From contig CAWESA010000014.1 in the NCBI GenBank assembly GCA_963811605.1, positions 91,838 to 155,837 on the forward strand: 64,000 nucleotides of DNA, given 5' to 3'. The position numbers and the translations under genes were made by a program. Position 1 is the first letter of the stretch. Each line of letters opens with the position of its first letter. Positions 37,836 to 48,985 of this stretch are shown piece after piece. Below the pieces are notes generated by a model. The model did no database searches, had not been told where the DNA came from, and saw only the letters and a program-made list of their open reading frames with translations. Source of the DNA: CAVQLX01 sp963811605. Its GTDB lineage: Bacteria > Desulfobacterota > Binatia > DP-6.

Positions 37836-37838
37836 GGG

Positions 37839-38852
37839 CTACAGGTGATCGCGCACGAGCAGCTCGGCGATCTGCACGGCGTTCAGCGCGGCGCCCTTGC
37901 CGACGTTGTCGAACGCGATCCAGAGCGACAGACCATGCTCGGTCGACGCGTCGGCGCGCACGCGCCCGACGTGGACCGCCTCCGATCCGGTCACCTCGAC
38001 GGGCGTCGGATAGGCATCGTCCGGCGACGCGTGCACCAGGAGGCCGGGCGCCGGCCGCAGCACCTCGAGCGCGTCGTCGGCCGAGAGCGGCTGGTCGGTC
38101 TCGAGGTTCACGCCGATACCGAGCCCGAAGAACATCGGGACGCGCACCGCCGTCACGTGCAGCGGGAGGTCGCCGCGATCGAGGACGCGGCGGGTCTCGT
38201 GGGTGACGTGGAGCTCATGGGTCGCGGTGCCGTCGGGCAGCAGGTCGCCCAGCTGTGGCACGCAGTTGAACGCGATGCGCCGCGGGAACCGCGTGCGCTT
38301 CTGCCCGCGCCCGTTGAGCAGATCGATGGTCTCCCTCGAGAGACCTGCGACCGCCCGGCGACCCGCGCTGGCCACCCCCGAGTAGGTCGAGACGACCACG
38401 CGTCGCAATCCGGCCGCCTGGGCGAGGGGCGCGAGCGTCGCCGTCAGGCCGACGGTGGTGGAGCTCGGGCTGGCGACGATGCCGCGCTCCCGCCACGTCG
38501 CGAGGGTATCCCGATTGACCTCGGGCACGACCAGCGGGATCTGCTCGTCGAAGCGGAACCGGCTGCTGAGATCGATCACCGCGGCACCGGCCTGCGCCGC
38601 CGCCGGCGCCCACTCGCCGGCCAGCGTGGGGCCGGCCGCGAAGAACGCGACGTCGATGTCGTCGAAGGCGCCTGCCTGGAGCAAGCCGACCTGCGACGCG
38701 ACCTCGCCCTCCTCGATGCGTGCGCCGGCGGTGCGCGGCGACCCGAGCAGACGCAGCTCGGCGGGAGGCTCCTCGCGCTCGGTCAGGAGGCGCAGCACTT
38801 CCCGGCCGGCGAGTCCCGCCGCCCCGACGATCGCGATGCGCAGCTCTCGCAC
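37839..38852 (-). CDS. usg: USG-1-like aspartate-semialdehyde dehydrogenase homologue lacking catalytic Cys
   Basis: The 337-residue protein has the aspartate-semialdehyde dehydrogenase fold: IVGAAGLAGREVLRLL at the N-terminus, DLSSRFRFD, LVVPEVN, then FNCVPQLGDLLPDG. In active enzymes the catalytic loop reads NPNCSTIQ; here it is ASPSSTTVG, with S131 at the Cys position and Gly at the Gln position. The usual active-site His region reads VPMFFGLGIGVNLE without His. It is thus closer to Usg proteins, which are encoded near asd, leuB and truA in pseudomonads and have no known activity. GTG start; 3 nt after leuB. Confidence 0.8.
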   Translation of the reverse strand: MRELRIAIVGAAGLAGREVLRLLTEREEPPAELRLLGSPRTAGARIEEGEVASQVGLLQAGAFDDIDVAFFAAGPTLAGEWAPAAAQAGAAVIDLSSRFRFDEQIPLVVPEVNRDTLATWRERGIVASPSSTTVGLTATLAPLAQAAGLRRVVVSTYSGVASAGRRAVAGLSRETIDLLNGRGQKRTRFPRRIAFNCVPQLGDLLPDGTATHELHVTHETRRVLDRGDLPLHVTAVRVPMFFGLGIGVNLETDQPLSADDALEVLRPAPGLLVHASPDDAYPTPVEVTGSEAVHVGRVRADASTEHGLSLWIAFDNVGKGAALNAVQIAELLVRDHL

Positions 38853-38854
38853 CG

Positions 38855-39951
38855 TCAGATCTCCAGGCGCTCGCGCACCAGCCGGCCCATGGCGCGGCAG
38901 CCGATGGCCTCTTCACCGGACACGGCGAGATCGGCGGTCCGGTGCCCGGCCGCCAGCACGTCGGCCACGGCGCGCTCGATCGCGCTCGCCGCGTCGGGCA
39001 GCGCGAGCGAGTACCGGCACAGCATCGCGGCGGAGAGGATCGCCGCCAGGGGGTTCGCCTTGTCCTCGCCCGCGATGTCGGGCGCGGAGCCATGGATCGG
39101 CTCGTACAGCCCGGGGCAGCGCTCGCCCGGCATGGGGGCACCCGCCAGGGAGGCAGACGGCAGCATCCCCATGGAGCCGGCCAGCATCGAGGCCTCGTCG
39201 GTGAGGATGTCGCCGAAGAGGTTCTCGGTGGCGATGACATCGAAATCGCGCGGCCGCCTGATCAGGTGCATGGCCATGGCGTCGACCAGGACGTCCTCGT
39301 AGGTGACGTCGGGATACTGCCGGGCGATCTCGTGCGCGATCTCGCGCCACAGACGCGACGACGACAGGATGTTGGCCTTGTCGACCGACGTGAGGCGCCG
39401 CCGCCGCTGCCGGGCGAGCGCGAACGCCGCGTGCAGCAGGCGCGTGATCTCCTCCTCGGTGTAGATCAGCGTGTCCACGGCTTCGCGCGCCGGCGCCTGT
39501 CCCCGGCGCTCGCTGGGCTGGCCGAAGTAGATCCCGCCGGTGAGCTCGCGCACCACGACGAAGTCCACGCCCTCGAGCACCTCCGGCCGCAGGGTGCTCG
39601 ACCGGACGAGCGACGGCACGATCCAGACGGGTCGCAGGTTGGCGTACACCCCGAGGCCCTTGCGGAGCCCGAGCAGCGCGTGCTCCGGCCGCACGCTGGC
39701 CCGGGGGTCGTCCCACTGCGGGCCGCCGACGGCGCCGAGCAGAACGGCGTCCGCCGAGCGCGCCCGGGCGAGCTCGACCGGCGGCAGCGGCTGGCCGGTG
39801 GCGTCGATGGCGGCGCCGCCGATCGTCCCCGCGGTGAAGGTGAGCGCCACGTCGTGGCGGGGCACCACGAGATCGAGCACGGCGACCGCTTCCGCGGTGA
39901 CCTCCGGCCCGATGCCGTCGCCGGGAAAGATCGCGATCGTGGCGTCGCGGC

Positions 39952-39955
<4 letters not shown>
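38855..39955 (-). CDS. leuB: 3-isopropylmalate dehydrogenase
   Basis: The 366-residue enzyme oxidises and decarboxylates 3-isopropylmalate in leucine synthesis, with NAD. Motifs include FPGDGIGPEVTAEAV, the substrate region LLGLRKGLGVYANLRPV, DKANILSSSRLWREI, and GSAPDIAGEDKANPLA with LAGSMGMLPSASL. The start is GTG at 39955, overlapping the leuA stop (GTGA), so the two are translationally coupled. Length and motifs are normal. Confidence 0.95.
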
Positions 39956-41505
<1,550 letters not shown>

Positions 41506-41566
41506 CGTGGCTCTCTTCCTTTCCGCCACGTCGGCTCGCACCCGCTCGGAGCCCAGAAACACGAAA

Positions 41567-41594
41567 GCCACGAGCGGTGCGTTCCGCCCGTGGC
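41567..41594 (-). terminator. attenuator-like hairpin upstream of leuA
   Basis: On the minus strand GCCACGGGCGG-AACGCA-CCGCTCGTGGC forms an 11-bp stem (one G-U pair) with a 6-nt loop, followed by TTTCGTGTTT. It starts 29 nt after the leader peptide stop and ends about 60 nt before leuA. The weak T tract makes termination likely but not certain. Confidence 0.6.
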
Positions 41595-41622
41595 CCCTGC
41601 GTTGGTGGGTGCTGGCTTGCCC

Positions 41623-41706
41623 CTACACCCTCGCGCGTGCCGCGGGCGGGCTCGTAAGGAGGAGGCCGCCGGCGAGCGCCTCGGGGCGTCGGGAGTTTCC
41701 GTACAT
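41623..41706 (-). CDS. putative leucine leader peptide
   Basis: A 27-codon frame (ATG 41706 to TAG 41623) reads MYGNSRRPEALAGG, then three consecutive leucines (codons CTC, CTC, CTT at residues 15-17), then TSPPAARARV. A run of Leu codons before a terminator-like hairpin and leuA is the layout of leu operon attenuation, as with the LLLL run of the E. coli LeuL peptide. No strong ribosome binding site is seen. It begins 13 nt after the pssA stop. Confidence 0.55.
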   Translation of the reverse strand: MYGNSRRPEALAGGLLLTSPPAARARV

Positions 41707-41718
41707 CGTGAATCGGGC

Positions 41719-42558
41719 TTAACTGCGGGTCCCTGGCTTGTCAAGCACGACGGGCCGCAGCGAGCTCTCGGGGGGCGCGGGCGGCGTGGCGACCATCCGG
41801 CGGCGACGCAGCAGCCGCCACGCCGCCGCCGCCGGTGCGGACAGCGCGTAGCCCGTGATGCCGATGAACAGCATGACCTCGGGCGCGCCGATGGTGAGCA
41901 TGATGAGCACGATCAGCGCGAGCAGCACCGGGAACGGGTGGCGCCGGTGCAGCTTGAATTCCTTGAAGGAGAAATACCGGAACTCGCTCACCATCAGGCC
42001 TGCGACGGCGTAGATCACGAGCAGCATCAGGATGTGCTTGTTGGGGTCGCCCTGGCCGCTCAGGTAGTAGTAGAGCAGCACCGTCGAGGCGATCACCGCC
42101 GCGCCGGCGGGGATCGGCAGGCCGACGAAGTGACGGCGCTCCACCGAGCCGACCTGCACGTTGAAGCGCGCCAGGCGCAGCGCGCCGCAGGTGACGTAGA
42201 GCGTGGCCGCGAGCCAGCCCCAGCGCCCCCACGGGCGTAGCGCCCAGGTATACACCAGGATGCCGGGAGCGACCCCGAAGGCGATCAGATCGGCGAGCGA
42301 ATCGTACTGCACGCCGAACGAGCTGGACGAGCGCGTGAGGCGCGCGATGCGGCCGTCGAGCGTGTCGCACAGCATCGACGCCAGGATCATCACCGCCGCC
42401 ATTCGGTAGTCGTGGTTGAGCGTCGCGATGATGGAGTAGAAGCCGGCGAAGAGACCCGCGGTGGTGAACAGGTTGGGCAGGATGTAGACGCCCTTGCGCA
42501 GCTCGGGAATGCGCCGGCGCGGCCGGCTCGGGTCGCGCACCAGGCCCATGCGCCTCAT
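41719..42558 (-). CDS. pssA: CDP-diacylglycerol-serine O-phosphatidyltransferase
   Basis: The 279-residue inner-membrane enzyme makes phosphatidylserine from CDP-diacylglycerol and serine. It has the CDP-alcohol transferase signature: DGRIAR at the start of the motif, then G, D and D in FGVQYDSLADLIAFG. About seven or eight hydrophobic segments follow (VIASTVLLYYYL, VLLALIVLIMLTIG). The ATG overlaps the psd stop as ATGA; psd converts its product to phosphatidylethanolamine. The Arg-rich N-terminus is cytoplasmic. Confidence 0.93.
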   Translation of the reverse strand: MRRMGLVRDPSRPRRRIPELRKGVYILPNLFTTAGLFAGFYSIIATLNHDYRMAAVMILASMLCDTLDGRIARLTRSSSSFGVQYDSLADLIAFGVAPGILVYTWALRPWGRWGWLAATLYVTCGALRLARFNVQVGSVERRHFVGLPIPAGAAVIASTVLLYYYLSGQGDPNKHILMLLVIYAVAGLMVSEFRYFSFKEFKLHRRHPFPVLLALIVLIMLTIGAPEVMLFIGITGYALSAPAAAAWRLLRRRRMVATPPAPPESSLRPVVLDKPGTRS

Positions 42559-43202
42559 GACGCCGGCGCCTCCGCGACCACCGTGACGCCGGCCACCACC
42601 CGATCGCCCTTGACGACGCGCGGGGTGACGTCGGGCGGCAGGAAGAGGTCGACGCGCGAGCCGAACATGATCATCCCGAAGCGCTCGCCGCGCACCAGCC
42701 GGTCGCCCGGCTGCCGCCAGCAGAGGATGCGGCGCGCCAGCGCGCCTGCGATCTGCACCACCAGGTAGCGGCGACCCGTCTCGTCGAGGACCACGGCGTT
42801 GCGCTCGTTGTCGAGCGACGCCTTGTCGGAGAACGCGGCGCGGAACTTCCCGTCGGTGTGGCGCACGACCGCGACCGTGCTGCTGACCGGGCTGCGGTTC
42901 ACGTGGACGTCGAGCGGCGACATGAAGATGCTCACCCGGGTGGCAGGCGCCCCCAGGAACTGCTCCTCGCGCGCCGCGACCACCTCGAGCACGCGGCCAT
43001 CGGCGGGCGATACCACGAGATGCTCGCCGGGGGGCGGCTGCCGCTCCGGGTCGCGGAAGAAGTACAGGCAGAAGCCGACGCCGAGCACGAGCGGCAGCAG
43101 GGCGACCGGGTGCCCGGCCGCGGCGCCGACCACGCCGACCACACCGAGCACGCCGGCGGCCATGCCGATCACCGGCCAACCCTCCCGGGCGATCGGGATC
43201 AG
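42555..43202 (-). CDS. psd: phosphatidylserine decarboxylase proenzyme, short form
   Basis: The enzyme converts phosphatidylserine to phosphatidylethanolamine after self-cleavage at a Gly-Ser site, here in FGSRVDLFLP near the C-terminus, giving a pyruvoyl cofactor. Other motifs: FFRDPERQPP, VVSPADGRV, IFMSPLDVHVNRSPV. The conserved N-terminal IPIAREGWPVIG is preceded by CTG at 43202; between the in-frame ilvC stop (43218-43220) and a GTG at 43172 there is no ATG, GTG or TTG. I chose CTG because it keeps the conserved motif (215 residues) and has TAGGAG upstream. GTG 43172, with GGGAGG before it, would give 205 residues and is the alternative. Confidence 0.85.
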   Translation of the reverse strand: MIPIAREGWPVIGMAAGVLGVVGVVGAAAGHPVALLPLVLGVGFCLYFFRDPERQPPPGEHLVVSPADGRVLEVVAAREEQFLGAPATRVSIFMSPLDVHVNRSPVSSTVAVVRHTDGKFRAAFSDKASLDNERNAVVLDETGRRYLVVQIAGALARRILCWRQPGDRLVRGERFGMIMFGSRVDLFLPPDVTPRVVKGDRVVAGVTVVAEAPAS

Positions 43203-43217
43203 GCGCGTCGCGAGCTC

Positions 43218-44230
<1,013 letters not shown>

Positions 44231-44234
<4 letters not shown>

Positions 44235-44749
44235 GCCGCTCGCTCCTTGTCTTTGCCGTCGACCGTGAGGAGCCGCGTGCCGCGAAACATCGCCACCCGA
44301 CCAGTACGCACGATCTCCTTGATGCCGATCGGCTTCAGCAGCTCGATCAGCGCATCGATCTTATCCTCGGCCCCGGTCACCTCGATGACGTACGAGCGCC
44401 GCGACACGTCGATGATCTTGCCGCGGAAGATGTCGACGATGCTGACGATCTCGCCGCGGGACCGCTCGTCGGCGGCCACCTTGATGAGGACCAGCTCGCG
44501 CTCGACGTGGGCGGTATTGGTGAAATCGATCACCTTGATGACGGCGATCAGCTTGTTCAGCTGCTTCTCGATCTGCTCGAGCACCTGGTCGTCCCCGCGG
44601 GTGACGAGCGTGATGCGCGAGACGGTGGGATCCATGGTCTCGGCGACCGACAGGCTCTCGATGTTGAAGCCGCGGCCGCTGAAGAGGCCGGCGACCCGCG
44701 CCAGCACCCCGAATTCGTTCTCGACCAGGATGGAGATGGTGTGAAGCAT
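44231..44749 (-). CDS. ilvN: acetolactate synthase small (regulatory) subunit
   Basis: The 172-residue regulatory subunit has an N-terminal ACT domain (LHTISILVENEFGVLARVAG, FSGRGFNIESLSVAETMDP, then SRITLVTRGDDQVLEQIEKQ) and a C-terminal ALS-SS domain (VERELVLIKV, FRGKIIDVSRRSYVIEVTG). It makes the large subunit sensitive to valine. No ilvB gene lies upstream; the neighbour is a DUF465 gene. The catalytic subunit must be elsewhere. Confidence 0.93.
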
Positions 44750-44758
44750 TCGCCTCGG

Positions 44759-44983
44759 CTAGTGCTCCCGGTGCCGTGCGAGGATCTCCATCATCTTGTC
44801 CTTGCCCGCGAGCTTGAGCTTCTGGAGACGCTTCTTCTCCACCTCTTCCTCCGGGGTGAGGTAGAGCTTCTGCTGCAGAACTTCGAGCTGTTGCTCGAGG
44901 TCCACGTGCTCCTCGTAGTAGCGCCGCAGCTCCGGCTCGCGCTCGAGCAGGGAGGCGATCAGCTCCTTGTCCTTTGTCTCCAT
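44759..44983 (-). CDS. small DUF465/YdcH-like protein
   Basis: The 74-residue helical protein matches the DUF465 family: ELIASLLEREPELRRYYEEH, then VDLEQQLEVLQQKLYLTPEE and EVEKKRLQKLKLAGKDKM. It is very charged and likely forms a helical hairpin or coiled coil. Function is unknown. It is 9 nt upstream of ilvN and appears to be the first gene of the operon. A TTGACA promoter-like box lies upstream. Confidence 0.85.
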   Translation of the reverse strand: METKDKELIASLLEREPELRRYYEEHVDLEQQLEVLQQKLYLTPEEEVEKKRLQKLKLAGKDKMMEILARHREH

Positions 44984-45017
44984 GCAAAACCCTCCGCCGT
45001 CTCGAAGGAGCTGGACG

Positions 45018-45044
45018 GTATTACGGGGGGCGACGGGGTGTCAA
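45018..45044 (-). promoter_or_regulatory. candidate promoter of the DUF465-ilvN-ilvC-psd-pssA operon
   Basis: On the minus strand TTGACA (45044-45039) and TAATAC (45023-45018) are separated by 15 nt. Both boxes match sigma70 well, but the spacing is short. A GAAGGAG ribosome binding site for the DUF465 gene follows. Confidence 0.45.
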
Positions 45045-45065
45045 CGCGCAGCGGCCCGAGCGCCC

Positions 45066-45758
45066 TCATCGGCCGGTCGTTCCCCGCTCGCGCGCCAGCT
45101 CGGCCTCCGCGGGGCGCACGTAGAACGGCTCGACCGTGCCCAGGTCGACGGCGGCGCCGGCCGCGAGCAGGCGCGCCCCGAGCCGGGCCACGACGCCACC
45201 GCGCGGATGGTGGGTGACAAAGGGGCGCCGGATGACACCGGCGCCGAACGCATCCGGATAGGCCTCGCCCGCGTCCCCGACCAGGATGGTCCCGCCGGGC
45301 AGACGCGCGGCGAGCGCGGCGGGAGCCAGCGCCTCGTCCGGCCCGAGGCGCCGCGGATCGCCTGCGGGACCGACCCGGAACAGCGCCGCGTAGACCTCGC
45401 GCCTGCGGGCATCGAGCGCGGCGCAGACGGCCGCCCCGGACGGTGCCTCGGCGACGTGCGCCAGCGCGTCGAGAGTGGGAACCGCGGCCAGGGGGAGGCC
45501 GCCAGCGAACGCGATCCCCTTGGCGAGGCCGAGCCCGATGCGCAGGCCGGTGAAGGACCCCGGCCCGATCGACACCGCGACCGCTTCCACGTCGCGGATG
45601 TCGAGCCCGGCGCGCGCCAGCGCGCGTTCCACCAGGAGCGGCAGCACCGCGATGTGCGAGCGCGCCGCGCGCTCCACGTCGTCGGCGAGCACGACCTCGT
45701 CGCGCGCGACCCCGACGGCTACCGTCCGGGTGGTGGTGTCCAGACCGAGGACGATCAG
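45066..45758 (-). CDS. tsaB: tRNA threonylcarbamoyladenosine biosynthesis protein TsaB
   Basis: TsaB partners TsaD and TsaE in making t6A37 of tRNA. The N-terminal ASKHA fold reads IVLGLDTTTRTVAVGVARDE, and the middle has VEAVAVSIGPGSFTGLRIGL with GLAKGIAFAGGLPLAAVPTL. The conserved start begins at CTG 45758; no ATG, GTG or TTG is in frame upstream, and the first GTG (45692) would delete the beta strand IVLGLDTTT. With CTG the length is 230 residues, normal for the family. CTG is 4 nt after the rseP stop, with AGGG upstream. Confidence 0.85.
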   Translation of the reverse strand: MIVLGLDTTTRTVAVGVARDEVVLADDVERAARSHIAVLPLLVERALARAGLDIRDVEAVAVSIGPGSFTGLRIGLGLAKGIAFAGGLPLAAVPTLDALAHVAEAPSGAAVCAALDARRREVYAALFRVGPAGDPRRLGPDEALAPAALAARLPGGTILVGDAGEAYPDAFGAGVIRRPFVTHHPRGGVVARLGARLLAAGAAVDLGTVEPFYVRPAEAELARERGTTGR

Positions 45759-45762
45759 GTCG

Positions 45763-46845
45763 TCAGCCCTGCACCAGCCGGTGGATGTCGTTGTAGAACA
45801 CGAACACCATCAGGCTCAGCAGCAACAGCAGTCCGACCTGCTGTGCCAGCTCGCGATGACGCTGCCGGAGGGGACGCCCGAGCGCTCCCTCGACGGCGAA
45901 CAGCGCCAGGTGCCCGCCATCGAGCGCCGGGATCGGCAGCAGGTTCAGCACCGCCAGGTTGACCGACAGGAAGGCCAGCATGGAGAGGAAATAGCGGGCG
46001 CCGGCGCGGGCCTGCTGGCCGGCGGCGCGGGCGATCGCGATCGGACCGCCCAGCTCCCGTAGCGGCACCCGGCCCTGCACCATCAGGACGAGCCCCTGGA
46101 CCACGAGATAGGTGGCGGTGGCTGTCTGCTGGCCCGCCATCGAGACCGCCTCGACGGGGCCGACACGCTTCCAGTCGTGCGACGCCTCGATGCCGATCAG
46201 GTAGACCTGCCCGGTGTCCTCGCCGAGGATGGAGCGCGTGTCGCGCAGCTTCGGGGTGACGGTCACGGGGATCTTCGTCCGGCCACGCTCGACGTCGAGG
46301 GTCAGTGGCGCGCCCTTGGAATCCCGCACGGTCTGCGCCAGCGCGTCCCAGCTCGTGGTGGGGGTGCCGTTGACGGCGAGCACCTTGTCGCCCGCCTTGA
46401 GACCGCCCTGCTCCGCGGGCGAGCCGGCCGCCACGCCGCCGACACGCGGCTCGCTCGACGGCACCTCCGCCCCGACGGCGAGGAAGAGCATCGCGTACAC
46501 GAGGAAGGCGAACAGGAAGTTCATGGCCGGGCCAGCGAACACGATGGCGCTGCGCTTCGCGAGCGGCTGGGTCGAGAAGGCGCGCTCCGGCTCGAGCCTC
46601 GCTTCCTCCTCGTCCTCCTCGCCGAGCATCTTGACGTAGCCACCGAGAGGCATGGCCGAGACGGCGTACTCGGTCTCGCCACGCCGGCGCGCGAACAGGA
46701 CCGGCCCGAAGCCGATCGAGAACCGCAAGACCTTGACGGCGAGACGTTTCGCGACGGCGAAGTGACCGAACTCGTGCACGAACACGAGCAGGCCGAGCGC
46801 GACGAGGAACGCAACGATGGTGATGATGGGGCCGGGAATGGCCAT
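45763..46845 (-). CDS. rseP: site-2 protease RseP (intramembrane zinc metalloprotease)
   Basis: The 360-residue protein cleaves anti-sigma factors and signal peptide remnants in the inner membrane. It has HEFGH (24-28, zinc site), one PDZ domain (about residues 110-190, GVAAGSPAEQGGLKAGDKVL), and the third zinc ligand motif LNLLPIPALDGGHL. Four hydrophobic segments are visible. The ATG at 46845 has GAAGGAGT upstream. The E. coli enzyme has two PDZ domains; this one has a single domain, as in shorter homologues. Confidence 0.92.
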   Translation of the reverse strand: MAIPGPIITIVAFLVALGLLVFVHEFGHFAVAKRLAVKVLRFSIGFGPVLFARRRGETEYAVSAMPLGGYVKMLGEEDEEEARLEPERAFSTQPLAKRSAIVFAGPAMNFLFAFLVYAMLFLAVGAEVPSSEPRVGGVAAGSPAEQGGLKAGDKVLAVNGTPTTSWDALAQTVRDSKGAPLTLDVERGRTKIPVTVTPKLRDTRSILGEDTGQVYLIGIEASHDWKRVGPVEAVSMAGQQTATATYLVVQGLVLMVQGRVPLRELGGPIAIARAAGQQARAGARYFLSMLAFLSVNLAVLNLLPIPALDGGHLALFAVEGALGRPLRQRHRELAQQVGLLLLLSLMVFVFYNDIHRLVQG

Positions 46846-46862
46846 CCGGATGACTCCTTCGC

Positions 46863-47666
46863 CTACCAGCCTCGGGCCGCCACCGCATAGTAGTAGTACG
46901 CGAAGACGAACGGGAACAGCAGGCTGTCCAGGCGATCGAGGATGCCACCGTGGCCGGGGATAATCCAGCCCGAGTCCTTGGCGCCGAAGGCGCGCTTGAT
47001 CGCCGATTCGCCGAGGTCGCCCAGCGCAGCCAGCGCGGCGATCGCCAGCGCGAGCCCCACCGTCTCGCGGGCGCCGAGCTGGGGGAAGAAGATCGACCGA
47101 CAGAGCAGTGCGATGACGATCGCGCCGGCAAACCCGCCGAGCCCGCCCTCGACCGTCTTGCTCGGGCTGACGGCCGGCAGGAGCTTGCGCCGGCCCCAGG
47201 CCCGGCCGGCGAAGTAGGCACCCGAGTCGGAGCCCATCGCGGTGTAGACGGTGAACAGCACCCACCGCCAGCCGTCGGGCTGCTCGCGGAGCAGGGCGAT
47301 GTGGGGGACGAAGAAGCCGACGTAGAGGACGCCGAGCACCAGGAGCGCGACACGGTTCAGCGCCAGCGCCAGGTCCTGGGTGCGCCAGAGCGGGAACAGC
47401 AGGGCGCCGATCACCGCGGTCGAGATGGCGGCGCCCGTCCAGACGAGCGTGCCCGTGAGGACGCTCGCCGCCACCAGCAAGCCCAGGCCGATGAGCGCCC
47501 AGCGCGACGCCCGATCCTCGGGGAACGCCATGCCCGCGTACTCCGAGAGACCCACCGCGGCGACGGCCACGATGAAGCCGGCGAAGAGCGGCGCCCACAG
47601 AAACTCGATGATCAGCCACAGCGCGGGCAGCGCGATGGCGGCGGTGAGCAGCCGGGTCCGGAGCAG
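46863..47666 (-). CDS. cdsA: phosphatidate cytidylyltransferase
   Basis: CdsA makes CDP-diacylglycerol, the substrate of PssA encoded nearby. The C-terminal signature is SPSKTVEGGLGGFAGA and ALGDLGESAIKRAFGAKDSG followed by IIPGHGGILDRLDSLL. The N-terminus LRTRLLTAAIALPALWLIIE matches the usual start of the family. It begins at CTG 47666; the uppS stop (47676-47678) is in the same frame and no ATG, GTG or TTG exists before a GTG at 47570, which would remove the first membrane helix. CTG gives 267 residues. Eight or so membrane segments are seen. Confidence 0.87.
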   Translation of the reverse strand: MLRTRLLTAAIALPALWLIIEFLWAPLFAGFIVAVAAVGLSEYAGMAFPEDRASRWALIGLGLLVAASVLTGTLVWTGAAISTAVIGALLFPLWRTQDLALALNRVALLVLGVLYVGFFVPHIALLREQPDGWRWVLFTVYTAMGSDSGAYFAGRAWGRRKLLPAVSPSKTVEGGLGGFAGAIVIALLCRSIFFPQLGARETVGLALAIAALAALGDLGESAIKRAFGAKDSGWIIPGHGGILDRLDSLLFPFVFAYYYYAVAARGW

Positions 47667-47675
47667 AGCCGAGCC

Positions 47676-48428
47676 CTAGACGGCGCGCAGCCGCTCGCGC
47701 TCGATCTGAGCAGCGGTGCGTCCGAACCGGCGCTGTCGCTGCTGGAAGAACGCCAGGGCCTGGAAGTACTCCCGTTCCCGGAAGTCGGGCCACAGCGTCT
47801 CCGTGACGTACATCTCGGTGTACGCGAGCTGCCAGAGGAAGAAGTTGCTGATGCGGAGCTCGCCGCTGGTGCGAATCAGCAGATCCGGATCCGGAACGCC
47901 GCGCGTGCCGAGATGCTCGGAGACGGTCGTCTCGCTGATCTCGCCGGGCGCCAGCTCGCCGCGCTTCACGCGCCGGGCGATCGCCCGCGTCGCCTGCGCG
48001 ATGTCCTCGCGACCGCCGTAGCTGACGGCCAGGATCACCGTCATCCCGGTGTTGTTGCGGGTGGCGGCGATGCTCGCGCGCAGCGCCTCGCGGACGGCGG
48101 GCGGCAGCTTGCGCAGGCTGCCGACGGCGAGCAGCCGGATGCCGTGCCGCATCATCTTGCCGAGCTCGCTCGCGAGATACTTGCGGAGCAGCGTCATCAG
48201 CCCGTCGACCTCGCGCGGCGGACGGTTCCAGTTCTCGCTCGAGAACGCGAACAGCGAGAGGTACTTGATGCCGAGCTTGCGGCTCGACTCCACGATGGAC
48301 CGCACCGAATCCTTGCCGACCCGATGCCCGTAGAGACGGGACAGGCCGCGCTGCTCGGCCCAGCGGCCATTGCCGTCCATGATGACCGCCACGTGGGACG
48401 GGAGTCGATTCTGGTCCAGCTCCACCAT
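47676..48428 (-). CDS. uppS: undecaprenyl diphosphate synthase
   Basis: The 250-residue cis-prenyltransferase makes undecaprenyl diphosphate for cell wall synthesis. Family motifs: HVAVIMDGNGRWAEQRGLSR (catalytic Asp), SLFAFSSENWNRPPREVDGL, AVSYGGREDI, and LIRTSGELRISNFFLWQLAY with WPDF. The ATG overlaps the frr stop (TGATG). Confidence 0.95.
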   Translation of the reverse strand: MVELDQNRLPSHVAVIMDGNGRWAEQRGLSRLYGHRVGKDSVRSIVESSRKLGIKYLSLFAFSSENWNRPPREVDGLMTLLRKYLASELGKMMRHGIRLLAVGSLRKLPPAVREALRASIAATRNNTGMTVILAVSYGGREDIAQATRAIARRVKRGELAPGEISETTVSEHLGTRGVPDPDLLIRTSGELRISNFFLWQLAYTEMYVTETLWPDFREREYFQALAFFQQRQRRFGRTAAQIERERLRAV

Positions 48429-48985
48429 CACACCGCCATGATCTCGTCTTCTTTGGCCTTGAGCGTCTTCTCGAGCCGATCGACCGCCTCCTTGGTGAGG
48501 GTCTCGACCTTCTCGGCGGCGTGCCGGCGATCGTCCTCCGTGATCTGCCGGTCCTTCTCGAGCTCCTTCAGCATCTCGAGCGCGTCGCGACGATGGCTGC
48601 GCACCGAGACGCGGTAGTCCTCGGCCAGCTTGCGGGTGTGCTTCACCAGATCGCGGCGGCGCTCCTCGGTGAGCGGCGGGACGGGGACACGGATCAGCTT
48701 GCCGTCGTTCTGCGGATTGAGCCCCAGGTCGGACGCCTTGATCGCCTTCTCGATCGCCGCCACGACCGTCTTGTCGTACGGCGTGATCACCAGCAAGGTG
48801 GGCTCGGGCACCGACAGCGTCGCCACCTGGTTCAGCGGCGTCTTTGCGCCGTAGTAGTCGACCACGATGCCGTCGAGGAGGGCCGTGTTCGCGCGCCCGC
48901 TGCGCACGTGCGACAGCTCCTTCCTGAACGCGACGATGGTCTTCTCCATGTCCTGCCGGCACGAGGACAGCACCTCGTCGGTCAT
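48428..48985 (-). CDS. frr: ribosome recycling factor
   Basis: The 185-residue protein splits post-termination ribosomes together with EF-G. Motifs: AFRKELSHVRSGRANTALLD, VDYYGAKTPLNQVATL, TPYDKTVVAAIEKAI, and the RVSVRSHRRDA hinge followed by a long three-helix bundle. Start overlaps the pyrH stop (ATGA). Confidence 0.95.
   Translation of the reverse strand: MTDEVLSSCRQDMEKTIVAFRKELSHVRSGRANTALLDGIVVDYYGAKTPLNQVATLSVPEPTLLVITPYDKTVVAAIEKAIKASDLGLNPQNDGKLIRVPVPPLTEERRRDLVKHTRKLAEDYRVSVRSHRRDALEMLKELEKDRQITEDDRRHAAEKVETLTKEAVDRLEKTLKAKEDEIMAV

Noticed and set aside
37125..39302. Open frame of over 700 codons on the + strand across truA-usg-leuB
   Set aside because: It mirrors three well-supported minus-strand genes and has only compositional content.
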